Shown here one piece after another: positions 1 through 8,000 of a stretch of 16,814 nt of DNA. Location of the stretch: NCBI GenBank assembly GCA_027604005.1, contig JADGJT010000435.1:1-16814 (forward strand), read 5' to 3'. The notes beneath the pieces were generated by a model, which saw only the letters and a program-made list of their open reading frames with translations, searched no databases and was not told the DNA's origin. Position numbers and translations under genes: made by a program. The DNA comes from Dinochytrium kinnereticum (taxonomy: Eukaryota; Chytridiomycota; Chytridiomycetes; Chytridiales; Chytridiaceae). The first letter of the stretch is position 1. Each line of letters opens with the position of its first letter.

Positions 1-480
1 CCATTTTTGACCGACTTGGCCTGTATTGTTGCTCAGAGACACAATCCACAGCTGCAAGAAAATGCCTACAACGTTTTGCCATCACTTGAGGTTCTTTGCA
101 TTCAGTCACTGCCGGAGTTGAAGGAAAGAACATTCATCGCCAAGAGTGTGGACATGATTGATTTGAATGGGTATATCGAGTCAGAGGCGCCTGCTTCAGT
201 GCTGGGATGCCATGGTCTAAAGACGTTTCATATTGTGGCATGCAATAATCTCGCGGAAACGAGTATCCGAAAGTTATTGGACGTCTGGAGATTGGACCGT
301 TTCTTGCTATTTGCAAAAACCACCAGCGACGACTTCAAAAAGGTATTAAAATACGTTTGTTTTTTTTTCCTTTTTAACCACATGCTCTTACATGTGTACA
401 TTATCTGGGCTTCTGTGATTTTTCGGCAGTTTGCAATGGAGAACATATCTTCCTGCACCTTTAATGGAAAGAGCCGATAA
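1..480 (+). CDS. 3' end of an unidentified gene, possibly leucine-rich-repeat/F-box type (partial)
   Basis: The reading frame is open from the left edge (frame 1) and stops at 478-480, so the 5' part lies outside the window. Regularly spaced Leu/Ile/Cys (for example LPSLEVLCIQSL and HGLKTFHIVACNNL) resemble ribonuclease-inhibitor-like leucine-rich repeats of F-box proteins. This is a weak pattern match, not a firm family call. A likely intron is 343-429 (87 nt): GT donor after AAAAAG, a TTAAC-like branch site, and acceptor CGGCAG. It is a multiple of three without a stop, and its translation is a Phe-rich stretch unlike the rest, which supports removal. Spliced, the end reads ...DDFKK-FAMENISS...NGKSR-stop. 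No domain can be assigned with confidence. Confidence 0.5.
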   Translation, partial: PFLTDLACIVAQRHNPQLQENAYNVLPSLEVLCIQSLPELKERTFIAKSVDMIDLNGYIESEAPASVLGCHGLKTFHIVACNNLAETSIRKLLDVWRLDRFLLFAKTTSDDFKKVLKYVCFFFLFNHMLLHVYIIWASVIFRQFAMENISSCTFNGKSR

Positions 481-966
481 TGAAGGAGTCGCGCACACCT
501 TGTTGGTTATGAATAAGTTATTGACAGCATCTTTTCGGCGTTGATGTTTTATTAGTTCACTTTAAAAAACAGCAAATACATGGTTTTTACAGGATGTACA
601 ATATGCAATATCAGAAAGAATTGCCTAAGCTTCTATGGTGTTATTTTGGGGGCTCTGCCCTCTACCGCTTGAACGAACCCGCAAAAAAAAAACAAACAAG
701 GCGCATATATGCTTCTGAACGCAACATAACGACGCACTTTGACTCTCTGTAAATAAACCAGACCAGTGTAAACACGTACCTGCTGTGTATAATCCCAAAT
801 CCCACTTTCAGCTTGTAATTAATATTAGAGGCCTCCATGGATGAATGAATAGGCCATACATCTGCTCGTGAAGATTGTTCCCTATGGGTTGGATGATGTA
901 CCTTAACATTCTGATTTGAAATGTTGTTAGCTTGTTAATTGCTCGGATGGGAGTATATTATTATTT
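481..966. other. Intergenic region between convergent genes
   Basis: No credible gene. It holds the 3' flanks of the + strand gene ending at 480 and the - strand Kazal gene ending at 967. An AATAAA at 752-757 (+) could be a polyadenylation signal but is far from the stop. A GC-rich patch near 645-680 contains a small potential hairpin (GGGC-TCT-GCCC) followed by a run of A. Composition is otherwise AT-rich and unremarkable. Confidence 0.5.
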
Positions 967-971
967 TTATT
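966..971 (-). terminator. AATAAA polyadenylation signal overlapping the Kazal stop codon
   Basis: On the minus strand the end of the gene reads GAA-TAA-AAA, so a canonical AATAAA overlaps the stop codon, and the A/T-rich sequence continues downstream. If used, the 3' UTR would be very short. Confidence 0.35.
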
Positions 972-1617
972 CAAAGAAAAGGAAGATACATATTGGCAGA
1001 GCGGCAACGGTCAGAGACAGAAACGATATGGACTTCAGCCATACACCTTCATTTCTCACAGTGGCAGGCAGCACCCCTCCCGTAGTCACACTTCCAGTCG
1101 GCACCACCACCACCATCCCTGGAGCACATGCGCCATCAGCAAACTTAACCAACCCAGCCTTTCCACAAGCCATATTCTCCAACTCACAAAGGTTCATATA
1201 AGTCTTCCCATCCGATCCACAAACAACATCAGCAGCCAAGTCCTTCACACAAGTCTTGATACAAGTTGTTGAAGAGCATTCACCATTCATAACCTGAGCC
1301 AGAAACGTGTTGAAGCACGCGGAATAGCTGAATTCGCAAGAGTTCCCGTAAGTCTTTCCATCTGATCCACAGATGGGACCGTATATGGCTGGACAGATGT
1401 CAGGGCACTCCTTGCAGGTTCCCTTTGAAGCTATTGCGAGGGTTGTGTTGGTGCAGGCGGCCCGAGTGAGATGGCAGGAGGTTGGGTAGGTCTTTCCATC
1501 TGTTCCGCAGACAGGACTAGCAACCTGGGTTGCGGCTGTGCACGCGTCGGTGCACTTTTGGGCGAGGGTTGAGGTCGCAAGGAGGATAGCGTTGACGAAA
1601 AGGAGGAGATGTGTCAT
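967..1617 (-). CDS. Secreted or GPI-anchored three-domain Kazal-type serine protease inhibitor
   Basis: A 216-residue single-exon gene. Residues 1-19 form a signal peptide (hydrophobic core LLLFVNAILLA, probable cleavage TLA-Q). Three Kazal domains follow at about 22-68, 71-114 and 119-164. Each has six Cys, the core VCG[TS]DGKTY or equivalent, and Tyr then Cys four residues later. Cys: 22/26/37/48/55/68, 71/75/83/94/101/114, 119/123/133/144/151/164. Kazal inhibitors block serine proteases by a canonical loop whose P1 residue is two after the second Cys. Here P1 is Ala28, Ala77 and Lys125, suggesting elastase/subtilisin-like targets for domains 1-2 and trypsin-like for domain 3. A Val/Thr/Gly-rich linker leads to a hydrophobic C-terminus (about 198-215), which may be a GPI signal (N189-E-G candidate site) or a membrane segment. 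The ATG is the only start that gives a signal peptide. Confidence 0.92.
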   Translation of the reverse strand: MTHLLLFVNAILLATSTLAQKCTDACTAATQVASPVCGTDGKTYPTSCHLTRAACTNTTLAIASKGTCKECPDICPAIYGPICGSDGKTYGNSCEFSYSACFNTFLAQVMNGECSSTTCIKTCVKDLAADVVCGSDGKTYMNLCELENMACGKAGLVKFADGACAPGMVVVVPTGSVTTGGVLPATVRNEGVWLKSISFLSLTVAALPICIFLFFE

Positions 1618-2052
1618 GGTTTAGAGTTCTCAAAAGGAGACTTGGGTTTTGATAGCGGCCGTGTTGTTATTTAGGGTGCAGCACGAATGGTCAAACAGGT
1701 TATAGTGGAGAATCTCGACAGGGATTTCCGTTCGCGGCTGATTGCGATCATTCCCAGCCACTCCTGATAACATTGCATTAACGTGATCGAGTGGGTGTCA
1801 GGAAATCTCTCCTCTTTGATGGGGCCGTCACTGGCTCCCTCTCTCCCTCCCAGTCAGTCCGTCACGACCTTGTCAACATCCATCTCATGCCATATGGCAG
1901 GATGGCAGAAAGAGGCAAGAAGATGATCTATTTCTTGATACAGCAGCACGTCGTTAACTTTCCAAAAACAAATCAAGAAGACAAGCTGCTCTTTGACCTC
2001 CCACTGCATATCGACACCTCAAACCGTCAAACCTCAAAGCCTCAACCGCAAC
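1618..2052. other. Shared upstream region of two divergent genes
   Basis: A 435-nt region between the minus-strand Kazal gene and the plus-strand small gene at 2053, so it must hold both promoters. The 36 nt before 2053 are a C/A-rich leader with several CTCAA/GTCAA steps, which resembles the leaders of the small genes at 3451 and 4369. No other gene is seen. Confidence 0.5.
1667..1674 (-). promoter_or_regulatory. TATA-like element upstream of the Kazal gene
   Basis: CTAAATAA on the minus strand, about 50 nt before the ATG at 1617. It is A/T-rich in a GC-richer surround. The spacing leaves room for only a short 5' UTR, so this is a weak call. Confidence 0.25.
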
Positions 2053-2367
2053 ATGATTGACACCCTCTACAGCGTCAGTGCAATGCGTGCTCAGCCTGCT
2101 AATGGTGCTGCATCCGTGCACCTCGCCTCTCGCTCAACCTCCGCCAGCACCACAGCATCACCGCAATCAGCCACCTACTCCATCGCTTCAGCGCCCTCGC
2201 AGCACCCAACTCCAGCATCCTCCCATGTTTTCTTTGGCGGCATGCGCCAGTTTTTGTTCTCGAGGGCTTCCCAAGCGTCAACCTCGAGCGATGGGTCTTA
2301 CGCTGGGAATGCTGTGCAGGAGCGACAGCATCAGGTGGTGAATGGACGGTCGCAGACAGCTTTTTGA
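2053..2367 (+). CDS. Small Ser/Ala-rich protein with MID-x-x-YS N-terminus (first of a three-gene cluster)
   Basis: A 104-residue intronless frame. The function is not recognised. It starts MIDTLYSVSA, then is Ser/Thr/Ala/Pro-rich and probably disordered, with one more structured patch (HVFFGGMRQFLF, about 59-70), and ends QTAF. The ATG at 2053 is preferred over an upstream CTG/ACG-type extension because the gene at 4369 starts MIDAIYSFTA: six of ten residues are identical and the rest conservative. The codons for these residues differ between the two genes, so the similarity is at protein level and supports this start and coding status. The leader is C/A-rich. There is no signal peptide or membrane segment. 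It could be a fast-evolving lineage-specific gene. Confidence 0.6.
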   Translation: MIDTLYSVSAMRAQPANGAASVHLASRSTSASTTASPQSATYSIASAPSQHPTPASSHVFFGGMRQFLFSRASQASTSSDGSYAGNAVQERQHQVVNGRSQTAF

Positions 2368-2831
2368 ATGGAAGCGGGGTTGCTCTCTAGATACTAGCTT
2401 TTTTTTATGTTTGTGCCGTGCCTCTTAATCCTTATTGTGGATTGAAGTCGATGCCTCTGAGTTGTGAGGATGGTTCCTTTCTATTGGACATGCCTTCGTT
2501 GCCACAGGACTGCTGGGGGAATTGTGAGATAGCCAGTCTCTGAATCTTACACTATTCGATGAGCTTATTGATTGCTTTTTCTATTGCTTTTTATAGTTTT
2601 TTTGGTCCTCTTCATATTTTCGCGACCACACCTTTCTCTTGTAGCTTTATGTTTTATTCTAAGCTCACTTACACCCCCCTGTTCTGTGTTTATTCTCTTC
2701 TTTTACACGGCCTTGATCGTTTCAGCTCTCTTAAGAGTATCTTCTATATTATTATTTTTGTTTTGAGGATCTATTCTGCCTCATTGAAGTTGCTAATATT
2801 GTATTGTATTTTCATTTTTTCGTATGTGTGA
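2368..2831. other. 3' flank and T-rich low-complexity stretch
   Basis: No gene supported. About 2565-2825 is strongly T-rich on the + strand. Its open frames translate into Phe/Leu/Ile-rich strings typical of T-rich noncoding DNA. The sequence just after the stop at 2367 is presumably the 3' UTR of the small gene; no clear AATAAA is present there. Confidence 0.5.
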
Positions 2832-3180
2832 TATGAACAAGGAGAGATTTATGAGGTTTCTCTGATTTTACGAACCTATCCAACATTGTCTTCACTGGGT
2901 GAGTCTCTTCCTGCTTGGAAGCCGGAAGGCATCCACGTTTTCACGAGCGTTTCAAAACTTCAGACGTTTGATGGCACAGGCAAGGGCATCAAGGTCGCTG
3001 TCATTGAAATGGTGTCGACAATAAGCACTCTGCTTAGACGAAACCGAGAGATAATACTTGGACAGGTATGGCCATGCCACCAGTATGGTGTGCGCTCCTG
3101 TCCAGGCATTGTGCTCTGGCAGGCCTTCAATCAATCACTGCTGTGCCACACCTCCCAGACAGTTCACTGTTTGGATGGGG
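2832..3180 (+). pseudogene. Relic of a subtilisin-family (peptidase S8) protease
   Basis: The best block is HVFTSVSKLQTFDGTGKG and IKVAVIE at 2934-3008. It matches the start of the S8 catalytic domain, where GKGIKVAVIDTG carries the catalytic Asp. In this copy the frame breaks exactly there: after GTCATTGA, the continuation G-V-D-N-K-H-S-A is read one frame over (3011-3034) and hits TAG at 3035. A further shifted frame gives YGHATSMV near 3067-3090, which could be a decayed His motif (GHGTHVAG). No complete catalytic triad, start or Ser motif is found, and the downstream frame is not protease-like. The N-terminal block is persuasive; the 3' limit is uncertain. I infer a dead fragment, possibly left by a protease gene once next to the Kazal inhibitor. 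Confidence 0.55.
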
Positions 3181-3353
3181 GCCCAGCTAGTGGAAGTTGG
3201 GACAGGGTCAGTCCGTGGAACAAACACGCGCCATCCAATGAGGATGCCATCTTCACGAACGCTCAGATATCCTTTGGGTACATATCACGCGTGACTGCTA
3301 TCGGGTGGTCCAAAGTCCAATTTGCTTATCCACCCAAGCACAACACAAACTTT

Positions 3354-3362
3354 TATTTAAAA
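3354..3362 (+). promoter_or_regulatory. TATA-like box of the small gene at 3451
   Basis: TATTTAAAA inside an A/T island, about 90-97 nt before the ATG, followed by a C/A-rich leader. This spacing matches the TATA-like element of the third small gene (4283-4288). Confidence 0.4.
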
Positions 3363-3450
3363 AACTCTGGGGCCTCTACTGCAGACAAAAAAACATTTGT
3401 AGCTGAGGATCAACCCAAACTTCTTACCTCAACCTGTTCCCTGTCAAGCA

Positions 3451-3885
3451 ATGCCCTTCTTCATCAACCTCACAAACGAAGTTATCAACCGCCCCAATAT
3501 CAATGCCCCCGGATCCCCACCAATGCCAGCAGCAGACCTCCCCATCGCAGCACAGCAGACGCACCTCTCCTCAACCCAAGCCAATGCACCCACACCCTCA
3601 TTCTTCGCCTCACCTGAACAAGCAAGCCTTCAAATGATGGTTCCAATCCCCACCGCCATCTTCCAAGAGTTTCGACGAACCCTTCCGGATGTTTACACTG
3701 GTTTAAGAAGACTTCGGGAGACTGTTGGCGGCGCTTTTTCAAGGGTGCCTGGGTACAGCTCTTCAGTTGAAATTTCGCACAAGAGTGCTGATGGAAGCAG
3801 TCATGATGTTGGCTCTGGATTCCTTAGGGAGAGAAGGGATGATGGAAAGGTGGTGGAGTTTATGGTTGCAATGGCCTTTTGTTGA
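3451..3885 (+). CDS. Small Pro/Ser-rich protein of unknown function (second of a three-gene cluster)
   Basis: A 144-residue intronless frame beginning MPFFINLTNEVINRP. The first 60 residues are rich in Pro, Ala, Asn and Gln. A central amphipathic part (about 68-100: IFQEFRRTL, GLRRLRETVGGAF) could form helix. A charged Ser/Gly/Asp/Arg segment follows, and the end is KVVEFMVAMAFC. The hydrophobic end with Ala-Phe resembles the 4369 product (MEMLIALAF) and more weakly the 2053 product (VVNGRSQTAF). It lacks the MID-x-x-YS start, so membership in the same family is inferred from position, promoter layout and C-terminus only. A TATA-like box precedes it and an AATAAA follows about 180 nt after the stop. 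No function is assigned. Confidence 0.5.
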   Translation: MPFFINLTNEVINRPNINAPGSPPMPAADLPIAAQQTHLSSTQANAPTPSFFASPEQASLQMMVPIPTAIFQEFRRTLPDVYTGLRRLRETVGGAFSRVPGYSSSVEISHKSADGSSHDVGSGFLRERRDDGKVVEFMVAMAFC

Positions 3886-4064
3886 TGTCATCTGGAGTTC
3901 AATATTGAGAGCAATCTGGTTATCGCTCTCATCCTTCTGTATTATTATTGTTCATTGCCCCTTCCATGCTGATGTTTTCCTGTACCATACATATTTCGTG
4001 TTATGCTTACCAGATATATTGATTGTGTTTTCAACTCCCTCGTCAGAGTGTGCCTGCCGTTGTG

Positions 4065-4070
4065 AATAAA
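4065..4070 (+). terminator. AATAAA polyadenylation signal
   Basis: A canonical AATAAA 180 nt after the stop of the small gene at 3451-3885, in an otherwise gene-free stretch. Confidence 0.45.
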
Positions 4071-4282
4071 GTATCCTTAAATGCGCATGTTAATGTTGAT
4101 GTGAATACTGAATGCTTCTAAGTGATTGTGAATATCACTGATACTCCAGATACTTCCTCATCCGTTGAGGCTAGGTTGGTGACTCTGCACGGATCAAGGA
4201 TTGTCACAAGATGCCATTGAACAAGTCCTGATTGTCAGATCGTGACTCCAGTGGAAGGGACGAGAATGTTGATGAAACTGCT

Positions 4283-4288
4283 TATAAG
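4283..4288 (+). promoter_or_regulatory. TATA-like box of the small gene at 4369
   Basis: TATAAG about 80 nt before the ATG, followed by a purine patch and then a C/A-rich leader. It is placed like the element before gene 3451. Confidence 0.45.
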
Positions 4289-4368
4289 GAGGCATCCACC
4301 CCCTCAACACACGCCTGCATCCAACAAGACCTACATCCATTTGATCCATCGCTACTTCACCACCAGCA

Positions 4369-4716
4369 ATGATTGACGCTATTTACTCATTCACTGCAAC
4401 GCATCCCCACCTGGACGCAGACCACATTCTGGCAAAGCGCTCAACTCATCAAGCCTCGCCTCATAGCGACGACGAGGAAGACTCTCATCACAACACACAC
4501 ACACCGCTTCACCATTTCTTTACATCTCTCCGACATGCTTCAACTGATCTGCCGCAAACTCTGCCCACGTTACCAACCCAAGAGAGTACGGTTGCTATTA
4601 CAATAGCGCAGCCCGAAACGGTGACGACAGCGTCGACGTCTGGCCAGGCTAAGCGGCATCACTGGGACCCTTACACGGTTTCACCGATGGAGATGCTGAT
4701 TGCTCTAGCGTTTTAG
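4369..4716 (+). CDS. Small His-rich protein with MID-x-x-YS N-terminus (third of a three-gene cluster)
   Basis: A 115-residue intronless frame. The start MIDAIYSFTA matches the 2053 product (MIDTLYSVSA). The middle is notably rich in His and acidic residues (HPHLDADHIL, DDEEDSHHNTHTPLHHFF), which might bind metal, but no known metal motif is seen. A Thr/Gln/Val-rich segment leads to the hydrophobic end VSPMEMLIALAF, similar to the end of the 3451 product. There is no signal peptide. The codons of the shared N-terminus differ from those of 2053, so the conservation is not a recent DNA duplication. A TATA-like element precedes and an ATTAAA variant follows. The function is unknown; I consider it a member of a lineage-specific family. 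Confidence 0.6.
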   Translation: MIDAIYSFTATHPHLDADHILAKRSTHQASPHSDDEEDSHHNTHTPLHHFFTSLRHASTDLPQTLPTLPTQESTVAITIAQPETVTTASTSGQAKRHHWDPYTVSPMEMLIALAF

Positions 4717-5081
4717 AGTGACTTGCTGCTCACAATGTACATACATCAATTATTTATCGCATTAAAAGACACCAGTTGTGTATTATTTACTTTCTTGTAT
4801 CTGTTACCCATTGGTTGATTGCGCCAGCACTCCTTCGCGGTGTAAGTGTAGGGCAGTCAGAAACTTTACCTCAAACAAAGAAGATTTGTACCATGATACC
4901 GCCATTCTTAGAAAACGAGGGTCAAAAATGGCACACACCCAAGCCACTCAGGTCAGCTTCTTTGCTGAGGATAAAGACCGACCGGCTTCACGGCAGCTGT
5001 ACGATTCTCCCTCATACATCTTGATTAATACAAGCAGACTACTAGCTCGTAATGCAACATACATCCCCTAACCACTTAAAC
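4717..5081. other. 3' flank of gene 4369 and upstream region of the first ABCC gene
   Basis: No gene supported: open frames here are short and show no family features. An ATTAAA at 4761-4766 probably ends the small gene. The rest should hold the promoter of the transporter; no convincing TATA box is seen before its ATG at 5082. Confidence 0.45.
4761..4766 (+). terminator. ATTAAA polyadenylation signal variant
   Basis: The common AATAAA variant, 45 nt after the stop of the gene at 4369-4716, at normal distance for a compact fungal 3' UTR. Confidence 0.4.
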
Positions 5082-8000
5082 ATGCTGGCTGTCATGACCG
5101 CATATCTCTCGCTGGGGTCCAGCCTCATCGTTACTGGATGCTCCATCGTCTATCATATGAGGCATTTGGCATACCCTGGGAGTGCGTCGACAGGAGAAAC
5201 CAGCCCATTGATTCCACAAAACACTGATCCAGGAGGAGGCACAAGTGACAAGGACACCACTCGCCTTCATCGGCGAGCGATTTGGGCGCTTGGTGCTCTC
5301 AGGATTGTTACGGCGGTTTGGCTGAGTGGCATCGGCTCATGCATTGTGGGTGGATGTGATGGTGATATTCTTGGGAAAGTTGTTACTGTTGCTGAGATCA
5401 TTGCTTTGGTGAGTTAAGTCTTTTATCGACTAAGGAACCCTAATGACCATCTATTCCCGCTTTCGCATCCTTTTAGATCCTATCATTGTCTCTTCTCAGG
5501 ATTCCCGAGATTCTTCGCCCAGAACTCAGGCCTTCTTCTTACAGAGTATCGCATGCCATCAATCTACTCACTATTTTTTGTGTTCTCAACCAATCTACCA
5601 TCATCCTGGACATTCTTCAAATCTCTTCGTTATCTTTTCCCTACCCCAACCTTTTGTCTCTTTCCCTCACCCTGGCCATACTCTTCATCAACCTCCACCG
5701 ATTTTCCGTTGTCGACCATAAGGTTGAGCAAGCTCGTGACAAATGGCATCATAGCCAAGGATTACCTCTTCCTTGTCGATGGAGAGAAGCGAATGCGATG
5801 AGCGTCCTTTTTTTTTCCTGGGTCAATGGGTTGATGAGACTGGGACAGGAGAGACCTTTAAAGATCGAGGACTTGCCCGAGATGATTGATGAGGATAAAC
5901 CAATTGAAGCTGTGAGGAGGTTTCAGGAGTTTAAGTGAGTTTTTTTTTTTTATTTTTTCGGAGGTGTTGCTTTACCTTTTTTTGCCCACATAGATTTGAT
6001 TGCTTTTGTTCGAATGTGACTAATATCGTGGGGGTTTTCCTACTTTTGCTCTTTCGTCATTTAGGAATAAACATAAAACTTTGCTTGGAAGTCTTTTTGA
6101 TATGGAGAGAAAGGCTCTGATGATTCAGATTGGTTTTGGATTGTTCGCTTGCATTCTATCCCTCTCAGGCCCGGCCCTACTCTATAAGTAAGTAATCTCC
6201 TTTCATCAAACGCAGAGAAAAGAAAAATTCCACGAAGCTTTATATTCTAATATCCTATTTCCCTATTAAAACCCAGCCTTATCGACTTCATCAAAAATCC
6301 AGAAGCCCCTCTCCCAAACGCCTTCCTTTATATTACCCTCCTCGCCCTCATCAGCCTCATCCGACCCGTCATCGACGCGCACTCTTGGCAAACTGGTGTC
6401 CGCGCGGGCCTTCGTTTTAAAACCTCACTCATTAACGAGATCTACCTTAAAAGCCTTCGACGGCGTGCAGCACCCCCGACCTCCTTAGTATCTTCCTCTG
6501 AAGACGAAGACGACGACGATCATTTTGCTAGCACAGGGAAAGTCATTACCCTATTGACCACTGACACAGGGAGGATCTTAACAGGGACGATCTTGATGGT
6601 GAATTTGATTGAGTTTCCTGTTCAGATTTTTTTCTCAATGTGTGGGTTGTATTATGTTGTTGGCTGGGCTTCGCTTGTTGGATTGGCGGTTTTGTGTTGT
6701 GTAATGCCAATCATGTATTGGTTAACGGGATGGGAGGAAATGGTTTATGATCGGCTTATGGAGTCTAAGGATCGTAGGACCAATGCTGTTAATGAGATGC
6801 TGCAAGGGATCAGGGTTGTTAAGGTTCGTTTTTGAGTTCCCCCCTCTTTTTTTAATTCACGAAATAAGATATTGTTTTCTCCACCTTTTCTCCTTTTTCT
6901 TTGACGCTAATCATTTTATCTGGTATTATTAGTATTTTGCATGGGAACCCCGCTTCCTCGCCAAAATCCGTGCACTACGCACCACCGAACTCAAAAAGCT
7001 CATCAATCTCTACCTGCAAAATGCCCTGAACAACCTTATCCTTCGAATGGCCCCTATCCTCGTAGCCTTTTTCACTCTCTTTACCATCACAGAAATCGCT
7101 CAGCAACCTCTTGATGCCAAGAAAGCATTCACGTGTCTCACTCTTTTCAATACGCTAAGGGATCCATTGATTGACCTTCCGAGCACGGTCTTGGCGGTGT
7201 TTCAGATAAGGGTGTCGTTCAGAAGAATTGAAAAGTTTTTGGGCGAGAAGGAGTTGGAGAGGAATGAGGTGCCGAAGGATGGGGAGGAGAGTGGGTTTGA
7301 TAAGGGTTGGTTTAGTTGGGGTGAGGAGGTAGAAGGGGAGGTAGTTGAATCGATGAAAAACGCGGCTTCCTCGGATCTTGGTGATGAAACCACGCCGCTC
7401 CTTAGCACTCCTGCTTCAAGTCGGTCCCCCACACCGCCGCTCCGAAAACTCTCACCCACACCATCGCTCACAACGTCAACAATCCCCATCGAGACCTTTA
7501 CCCTCCGAAACCTTACCCTCTCCTTCCGACCTGGTAGCCTCACAGCAATTTGCGGTGCAACTGGGTCAGGTAAATCATCCCTCCTTCAAGCTCTCTTGGG
7601 CGAGATGCACAACCTATCTGGATCTGCGTCATTGCCATTACGTAATCAGAAAGTTGCGTACGTGGCTCAAACGTCTTGGTTGATGAATGCGACGATCAGA
7701 GATAACATTTTGTTTGGAGAGGCTTACTGCCCTGAGAGGTATGCGAAGGTTGTTAGGGCATGTGCTCTTGTGAAGGATTTAGAGAACTTAGAAAGTGGTG
7801 ATTTGACAGAGGTTGGGGAGAAAGGTTGGTTTATTTGTCCATTTCTTTGCTATGCCCAAGACGCTATTCCCGAAAATCTATTTAAGCTCTTAACCCCCTT
7901 TCTAGGCATCAACCTCAGTGGTGGTCAAAAGCAACGCATCTCTCTTGCCCGGGCTATCTACTCTCCCGCTACCCATATCCTACTTGACGACCCTCTCTCA

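Larger units (their letters stand above)
3886..4368. other. 3' flank of gene 3451 and promoter region of gene 4369
   Basis: No gene supported. It contains the polyadenylation signal at 4065-4070 and the TATA-like box at 4283-4288. The last ~70 nt before 4369 are C/A-rich, a leader type shared by the three small genes. Confidence 0.5.

Noticed and set aside
645..680. A tRNA-like sequence (reverse strand GGTTCG motif)
   Set aside because: No T-arm consensus with a pairing stem, no D-arm and no acceptor stem could be built around it.
932..1201. Plus-strand frame opposite the Kazal gene
   Set aside because: It is the antisense shadow of a clearly coding minus-strand gene with 18 correctly spaced cysteines.
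2559..2831. A 90-residue hydrophobic frame that looks like a membrane protein
   Set aside because: It sits in T-rich DNA, which yields Phe/Leu/Ile-rich translations in any frame, and the overlapping frame looks just as good. No start context or family match.
3056..3094. The decayed protease block near 3056-3094 as the catalytic Ser motif (GTSMAtP)
   Set aside because: One shifted frame gives T-G-M-A-M-P-P-V, but another gives the His-like YGHATSMV, which fits better with the order Asp then His. Neither is strong enough to claim.
2886..3617. A 243-residue open frame taken as an intact gene
   Set aside because: Only its first ~40 residues look like a protease. The rest has no family features, is frameshifted relative to the protease block, and runs into the small gene at 3451 in another frame. 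It is better explained as a relic plus chance open frame.
5052..5081. Upstream ATG at 5052 as the start of ABCC copy 1
   Set aside because: The ten extra residues have no counterpart in copy 2, where an upstream stop fixes the start. The ATG at 5082 aligns with that start (MLAVM versus MLPIV). It cannot be fully excluded.
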